A stretch of DNA of 64,000 bases. It comes from Candidatus Hydrogenedentes bacterium UBA2224. Lineage in GTDB: Bacteria > Hydrogenedentota > Hydrogenedentia > Hydrogenedentales > SLHB01. A program made the translations under genes and the position numbers. Where the stretch lies: positions 5,085 to 69,084 of the forward strand of contig DDYW01000058.1 in assembly GCA_002348185.1 (NCBI GenBank). The letters run 5' to 3'. This document shows, piece after piece, positions 59,945 to 64,000 of the stretch (within the stretch, counting starts at the first letter, position 1; every line of letters starts with the position of its first letter). The notes beneath the pieces were generated by a model. The model did no database searches and was not told the origin of the DNA. It saw nothing but the letters and a program-made list of their open reading frames with translations.

Positions 59945-61056
59945 GCCTTCAGCCCCGACATGACGACGCCGCGCACGAAGAAGCGCTGCCCGGCAAAGAA
60001 CAGCACAATGCACGGGAGCGATACGGCCAACGTGGCGGCCATCAGGTAGTGCCATTGCGTGGTGTACGCGCCCTTGAACGTGTACAGGCCCAGGGCGAGC
60101 GTGAATTTCTCGCTGGTGTTCAGATAGATAAGCGGTCCCATGAAATCGAGCCAGTATTGCGTGAAACAGAAGATCCCCACCGTGGCCATCACCGGCCGTG
60201 ACAACGGCAGCAGCACGCGCCAGTATGTGCCCAGAGCGCTGCACCCGTCTATCTGCGCCGCGTCGTCGAGATCGAACGGCAGCGTCATGTAGTACTGGCG
60301 GAACAGGAACACGGCAAACGCGTTCACCGAGAACCACGCGGGCGCAAACAGCGGCAGCAGCGTGTCGATCCAGTGCAGTTCGCGGAAAAGCAGGTAGACC
60401 GGGATCATCGTCACCACGGACGGCAGCATCATGGATGAGAGCAGGACGAGAAACAGCACGTTGTTCCCCGGAAACCGGAACCGGGCGAATCCGTACGCCA
60501 CCAGCGAGCACGACAGGAGCGTCCCCGCCGTGCCAAGGAAGGTGATGGCCAGCGTGTTGGCCAGGCAGACCCAGAACCGCATTTTTTCGAGCGCTTCCCG
60601 GTAATTCCCCCATTCCGGCGCCAGCCGGCGCCGCACCGAGCCGAACGGCGCCCACCGGGCCTCGGCCGTCTCGTCTTCCCCCGTCAGCGGGCGTATCCGC
60701 CACGCCTCGATCTCGGCCTCGAAGGACCCCTCCGGCACGTAGACCGTCGTGGGACGGCGCCGCGACGCCAGGCTCTTGATGCCCACCTCGACGGATTCGC
60801 GGCCGTCCCTGGGCGCCACGCGCGCGCCAAGCACGATCACGTCCATGGTCGCGTTGTCCTTTGTCCAGGCATCGCGCCACGGCAGCCATTCGATGCCGCG
60901 CGACAGGCCGATTCCGCTCTGTTTGAGTGACGTGGAAACCATCCAGGCCAGGGGAAGCAGCATGACGACCGTGGCCGCGATCAGAAGGGCGTGCGTAACC
61001 AGCGGCGCCACCAGACGCCGCAGCGCTCGTCCGCGTTTTCTGGCGCGTCCCTTCAC
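59941..61056 (-). CDS. ABC sugar transporter permease (MalG type) with large external insert
   Basis: A 371-residue inner-membrane permease. The EAA loop is LDDAAQIDGCSALGTYWRVL, followed by LPLSRPVMATVG. Between the first and second membrane segments there is an insert of about 95-100 residues (SRGIEWLPWRDAWTKDNATM through YVPEGSFEAEIEAWRIRP and GSVRRRLAPEWGNYREALEK), roughly three times the normal loop. The start is a GTG at 61056 overlapping the upstream permease stop (GTGA). Its stop overlaps the binding-protein GTG. No ATPase is in the operon. Confidence 0.9.
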   Translation of the reverse strand: MKGRARKRGRALRRLVAPLVTHALLIAATVVMLLPLAWMVSTSLKQSGIGLSRGIEWLPWRDAWTKDNATMDVIVLGARVAPRDGRESVEVGIKSLASRRRPTTVYVPEGSFEAEIEAWRIRPLTGEDETAEARWAPFGSVRRRLAPEWGNYREALEKMRFWVCLANTLAITFLGTAGTLLSCSLVAYGFARFRFPGNNVLFLVLLSSMMLPSVVTMIPVYLLFRELHWIDTLLPLFAPAWFSVNAFAVFLFRQYYMTLPFDLDDAAQIDGCSALGTYWRVLLPLSRPVMATVGIFCFTQYWLDFMGPLIYLNTSEKFTLALGLYTFKGAYTTQWHYLMAATLAVSLPCIVLFFAGQRFFVRGVVMSGLKA

Positions 61057-62060
61057 CGGCGTTGCGCCTCGTAGAAGACCCACAATGACGAACTCCGCAC
61101 CACGAGAAGCGTCAGCGACAGAATGATCACGAACAGAAACCAGGCCAGCGCCGAGGCATAGCCCATCCGGAAAAACTCGAACGCATTCCGGTAGGTATTG
61201 AGGACATAAAAGCAGGTGCTGTTGTTGGGACCTCCTGCCGTCATGATGAGGCCCTGCGTGAAAACCTGAAACGACCCGATCACGCCCATCACGAGGTTGA
61301 AAAAGATCGTGGGCGATAACAGCGGGATGGTGATGCGCCAGAATTGGGTCCAGCGTCCCGCGCCGTCGATCTCGGCCGCTTCGTAGTAGGTCTTGGGAAT
61401 GGCCTGAAGCCCCGCCAGATTGATGATCATCGAACCACCCAGCGTCCAGCAACTCATGAGGATAAGCGAATTGAGCGCGCCGCGCTCGCTCGAGATCCAG
61501 CCCGGCAGCAGGCTGTCCGCATCGGCTTTTCCAAACACCGCCTGGAGCGGCCACGCCAGCAGATGCGCCATCGCGCTGTCCTGCCCCAGAAAATCAAAGA
61601 CTTTGGCCAGCCCGATGTTGATCAGGCCCTGGCTCGGACTGAACAGCCACAGCCACAACAGCGAGATGGCGACGCCGCCCAGGACCATCGGCAGATAGAA
61701 CGCGGTGCGGTAGAGCGCGATGCCGCGCACGTGGCGGTTCAGCAGCAGCGCCAGCGCCAGTCCCCCGGAGAGTTGAAGCGGAATGCTGATGAGCGAATAC
61801 CTGAGCGTGACCGACAGCGATTTCCAGAACAGCGGGTCCCCGGAAAACATCCGCGCGTAGTTCGACAAACCCACCCATTCGAGCGTGCCGCGCACAGCCG
61901 ACGGGTCATAGCGGCAGAAGCTCAGGACGGCGGACGCCATCATGGGCCCAAGCGTGAAGAGCAGAAACCCCGCTGCCCAGGGCGCGATGAACAGATAGCC
62001 GGACGCGGCTTCCCGAACACGCTTCCTGCTCAGACGCCTGTATGCATTGGGTTCACGCAC
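61053..62060 (-). CDS. ABC sugar transporter permease (MalF type)
   Basis: A 335-residue permease with six hydrophobic segments. The cytoplasmic EAA loop is YYEAAEIDGAGRWTQFWRIT, then IPLLSPTIFFNLVMG. Several loops are longer than usual, including one between the third and fourth segments (VFGKADADSLLPGWISSERG). It is the first gene of the operon. The start is a GTG at 62060 with GGGGAGAGGG about 12 bases upstream, an unusual spacing. Its stop overlaps the MalG-type permease start. Confidence 0.9.
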   Translation of the reverse strand: MREPNAYRRLSRKRVREAASGYLFIAPWAAGFLLFTLGPMMASAVLSFCRYDPSAVRGTLEWVGLSNYARMFSGDPLFWKSLSVTLRYSLISIPLQLSGGLALALLLNRHVRGIALYRTAFYLPMVLGGVAISLLWLWLFSPSQGLINIGLAKVFDFLGQDSAMAHLLAWPLQAVFGKADADSLLPGWISSERGALNSLILMSCWTLGGSMIINLAGLQAIPKTYYEAAEIDGAGRWTQFWRITIPLLSPTIFFNLVMGVIGSFQVFTQGLIMTAGGPNNSTCFYVLNTYRNAFEFFRMGYASALAWFLFVIILSLTLLVVRSSSLWVFYEAQRR

Positions 62061-62236
62061 CGTTGTGACTGCCCTCTCCCCTGACTGGCGGCACCATGCG
62101 AGGCCCGCCCATTATAGAAATGGACCAGCGGCCCGGCAACTCAAGCCCGGTACCCATGCGGGATTCGCTTGACTCCGCCGCCAGCCAACGCCATCATGAA
62201 GCCGGACAATCTGAACCGGCAAGTTCAGGATGGGGT

Positions 62237-62281
62237 GCGGGGTTTTCGCCCCGCGGCGTCATGCCCAGATGCGCGGGCATG
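62237..62281. other. Two adjacent stem-loops upstream of the propeller gene
   Basis: 62237-62254 has a perfect 6-bp stem (GCGGGG/CCCCGC) with a TTTTCG loop; 62260-62281 has a perfect 7-bp stem (CATGCCC/GGGCATG) with an 8-base loop. Both lie in the leader between the divergent permease start and the ATG at 62298. Their role (attenuation, processing or none) is unknown. Confidence 0.5.
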
Positions 62282-62297
62282 GAAAGGAGCGAGGGTC

Positions 62298-64000
62298 ATG
62301 TCCACAATACGTATCCGTCTTCTGTGCGTCTTCTGCGTCATGCTCGTGTCGGCAGCGTGGGCGGCCGGGGCCGCCCCGGAAGCCCCCCGCTATTGGAAAC
62401 CCGTCGCCGACAACCCCTACCTCCAGGAGATTGGCGCCAGGATTCCCGCCGAGCAGCCTGTCACGGCCCTCGCGGCCCTCGGCGAGACGGTCTATGCCGT
62501 CACCGGCGGAACCGCATACGTGGTGCGTGACGGGGCCCTCGAAAAGGCCGCGGGCGCGCCTGAGGGTATCCACCGCTTGCGCGCACTGGACGGCGCCGTG
62601 TGGGCCGCCGCCGAAACGGGCGCCTACCGGTTCGCCGGCGACGCCTGGCAGCGCGTCGATGAACGCCCCTTCGTCGATTTCTGCCTCCACCTTGGCGTCG
62701 TCTACGGAGCCACCCGCGACGAGGTCTTCCGCTTTCAGGACGGGGCCTTCGTGAGCGCTACGCCGGAAGGCGGCTACCTTTCCAGCGATTCGACCGTGGT
62801 CATGGAGGATTTCTCGCAGGTGCTGGCAGACCCGGTGCGCATCGGGCCGATCGACCGCATCGCGTCGTACAGCGGCACCCTCTATATCCTCCGTCCGGGC
62901 GGCCTCGCGCTGATTGATGTCGACACCTTCGTTCCCGAGCCCATTGACTGGGGGACGCTGCCCTCGAGAGTCACGCGGGACATGCTCGTCCAGGGCAGCC
63001 GGCTCTACATTACGACGGAACGCGGCCTCGCCGTTGTGCGCGGCATGGCGCTGACCGTTTTGAGCGGCGCGGACGGATTGCCCTATGAAGACACCACGTG
63101 TCTGGCCGAAGGCTTCGACGGCGACCTCTGGATCGGCACCACGCGCGGCGCGATCCGCAGGACCGGCAGCGAGTTTCACTATTTTGGCGCGGACCACTGG
63201 CTTCCGGGCGACTACGTGCGCGACATCGCCGTGGTTGGGCACGCCGCCTACATCGCCACGGATAAGGGGCTGGGCATCATTCGCTACGAGCCGTATACCC
63301 TCGCCAAGAAAGCCGCGTTCTTTGAGCGCGCGCTCGAGGAATGGGGGCACAAGCGCCTCGGGTTCGTCCATTCCCTCTATTGGAGCGGCGACCAGGACGG
63401 CTGGCTCCGCGAGATCAGCGACAACGACGGCGGCCACACGACCCATTACCTCGCCGCCATGTCGTTCAAGTACGCAGCCACGGGCGACGAGCAGGCCCGC
63501 AAGGAGGCCCTCGACGCCTTCGAAGCCATGATCTGGCTCGACGACATCACCCCCAAACCCGGCTTCATCGCGCGCGCCATATGGTCCGTGCAGGCCGACA
63601 AAGGCAAACGGTCGGAGCGCGGGTCCGGCGGCCTTCCCGCGAAGTGGTACCCCACCGATGACGGGCTCTGGCAGTGGAAAGGAGACACGTCCAGCGATGA
63701 GGTCAACGGGCACATCTACTCGGTGGCCCTGTTTCACGACCTCGCCGCGCAGGGACCCGAGAAGGAACGCGCCAGGGAACATATCGCCCGCATCGCTTCG
63801 CACATCCTCGATAACGGCTGGGTATTGCGCGACATGGACGGCAAACCCACCCGATGGGGACGCTGGGACCCCGAATATTTGTTGACCCCGTACGGTTTTG
63901 AAGCGCGCGGCCTGAACGGCATGGAAGCGCAGACCTACATGATCACCGCCCACGCGCTGACCGGCGACGCCAAATTCGCCGAAGGCCTCGAGCAACTGCT
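62298..64000 (+). CDS. Secreted beta-propeller plus helical-domain protein (incomplete at window edge)
   Basis: At least 567 residues are visible and the frame is still open at the edge. The start is the ATG at 62298 with AAGGAG 9 bases upstream. A signal peptide (RIRLLCVFCVMLVSAAWAAG) is followed by about 320 residues of beta-propeller-like repeats (TALAALGETVYAVTGGTAYV; LWIGTTRGAIRRTG; AYIATDKGLGIIR), similar to the periplasmic two-component-regulator propellers. From about residue 345 a helical domain begins (GFVHSLYWSGDQDGWLREIS, DGGHTTHYLAAMSFKYAATG) that looks like an alpha/alpha toroid of carbohydrate-active enzymes. Function and C-terminus are unknown. Confidence 0.78.
   Translation, partial: MSTIRIRLLCVFCVMLVSAAWAAGAAPEAPRYWKPVADNPYLQEIGARIPAEQPVTALAALGETVYAVTGGTAYVVRDGALEKAAGAPEGIHRLRALDGAVWAAAETGAYRFAGDAWQRVDERPFVDFCLHLGVVYGATRDEVFRFQDGAFVSATPEGGYLSSDSTVVMEDFSQVLADPVRIGPIDRIASYSGTLYILRPGGLALIDVDTFVPEPIDWGTLPSRVTRDMLVQGSRLYITTERGLAVVRGMALTVLSGADGLPYEDTTCLAEGFDGDLWIGTTRGAIRRTGSEFHYFGADHWLPGDYVRDIAVVGHAAYIATDKGLGIIRYEPYTLAKKAAFFERALEEWGHKRLGFVHSLYWSGDQDGWLREISDNDGGHTTHYLAAMSFKYAATGDEQARKEALDAFEAMIWLDDITPKPGFIARAIWSVQADKGKRSERGSGGLPAKWYPTDDGLWQWKGDTSSDEVNGHIYSVALFHDLAAQGPEKERAREHIARIASHILDNGWVLRDMDGKPTRWGRWDPEYLLTPYGFEARGLNGMEAQTYMITAHALTGDAKFAEGLEQL

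Noticed and set aside
59945..60889. Long N-terminal extension of the second binding protein
   Set aside because: The open frame is antisense-like shadow of the permease gene in another frame; the GTG at 59944 with GTGA overlap is the fitting start.
62259..63995. Long antisense frame (578 codons) over the propeller gene
   Set aside because: Arg/Gly/Asp-rich, no start site, and the plus-strand protein has a signal peptide, an SD and repeats.

Overview
The window comes from a high-GC Gram-negative bacterium. Evidence for an outer membrane is the flagellar L- and P-ring genes (flgH, flgI) and lipobox lipoproteins; starts are preceded by ordinary Shine-Dalgarno (SD) sites and genes often overlap by ATGA or GTGA. 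The mix of flagellar genes, sugar-importer operons without an ATPase, SSS symporter, ELWxxDGT-repeat protein, Ser/Thr kinase and noncoding hairpin arrays fits a free-living heterotroph of the Planctomycetota/Hydrogenedentota type. That placement is inference; no rRNA or tRNA gene is seen.

Layout. 0.2-2.2 kb: TerB-like protein, small lipoprotein, fluoride channel crcB with its PII-like DUF190 partner. 2.2-8.4 kb: a minus-strand flagellar operon flgF-flgG-flgA-flgH-flgI-flgJ-flgN-flgL, without flgK or flgM. 8.7-14 kb: a secreted glycoside hydrolase-like protein, 5-formyltetrahydrofolate cyclo-ligase, and the mutL-miaA pair with its own sigma-70 promoter. 14-20.4 kb: a TPR membrane protein divergent from a sugar ABC importer operon ending in an inositol-phosphatase-family enzyme. 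20.5-21 kb: hairpin cluster plus a 20-unit 9-bp minisatellite. 21.3-27.6 kb: mtlD, a dehydrogenase-complex E2, E3 (lpdA) and a YfhO-like membrane protein. 27.6-38.2 kb: TPR lipoprotein, pruA, a large secreted glycosidase-like protein, an unknown protein, a glycosyltransferase fusion, an ECF sigma factor with a candidate membrane partner, a MoCo-carrier-like protein and a bacilliredoxin-like protein. 38.3-45.8 kb: GH4 glycosidase, a 1.2-kb noncoding hairpin array, glycerophosphodiesterase, SSS symporter with a 49-aa partner, a NodB-like deacetylase and an M24 protein that has lost metal ligands. 45.9-51.4 kb: YjdF-like protein and a kinase/ELWxxDGT-repeat pair. 51.6-62.1 kb: a minus-strand block with a second ABC importer, a small-molecule kinase, a nitrilase-family hydrolase, a deacetylase-like protein, a DegT aminotransferase, a Gfo/Idh/MocA oxidoreductase and a Tat-exported isomerase-like protein. 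62.3 kb to the end: a secreted beta-propeller plus helical protein, cut by the window edge.

Together the genes suggest growth on sugars, sugar alcohols or modified carbohydrates. Two ATPase-less importers and one sodium symporter bring substrates in, and secreted glycosidase-like proteins and cytoplasmic oxidoreductases, kinases and hydrolases process them. The least explained material is noncoding: at least five intergenic loci carry clusters of short hairpins with mostly three-base loops and unrelated stem sequences, repeatedly next to short tandem repeats. A second candidate for novelty is the one-operon pair of a transmembrane kinase with a CBM9-like ectodomain and an exported ELWxxDGT-repeat protein.
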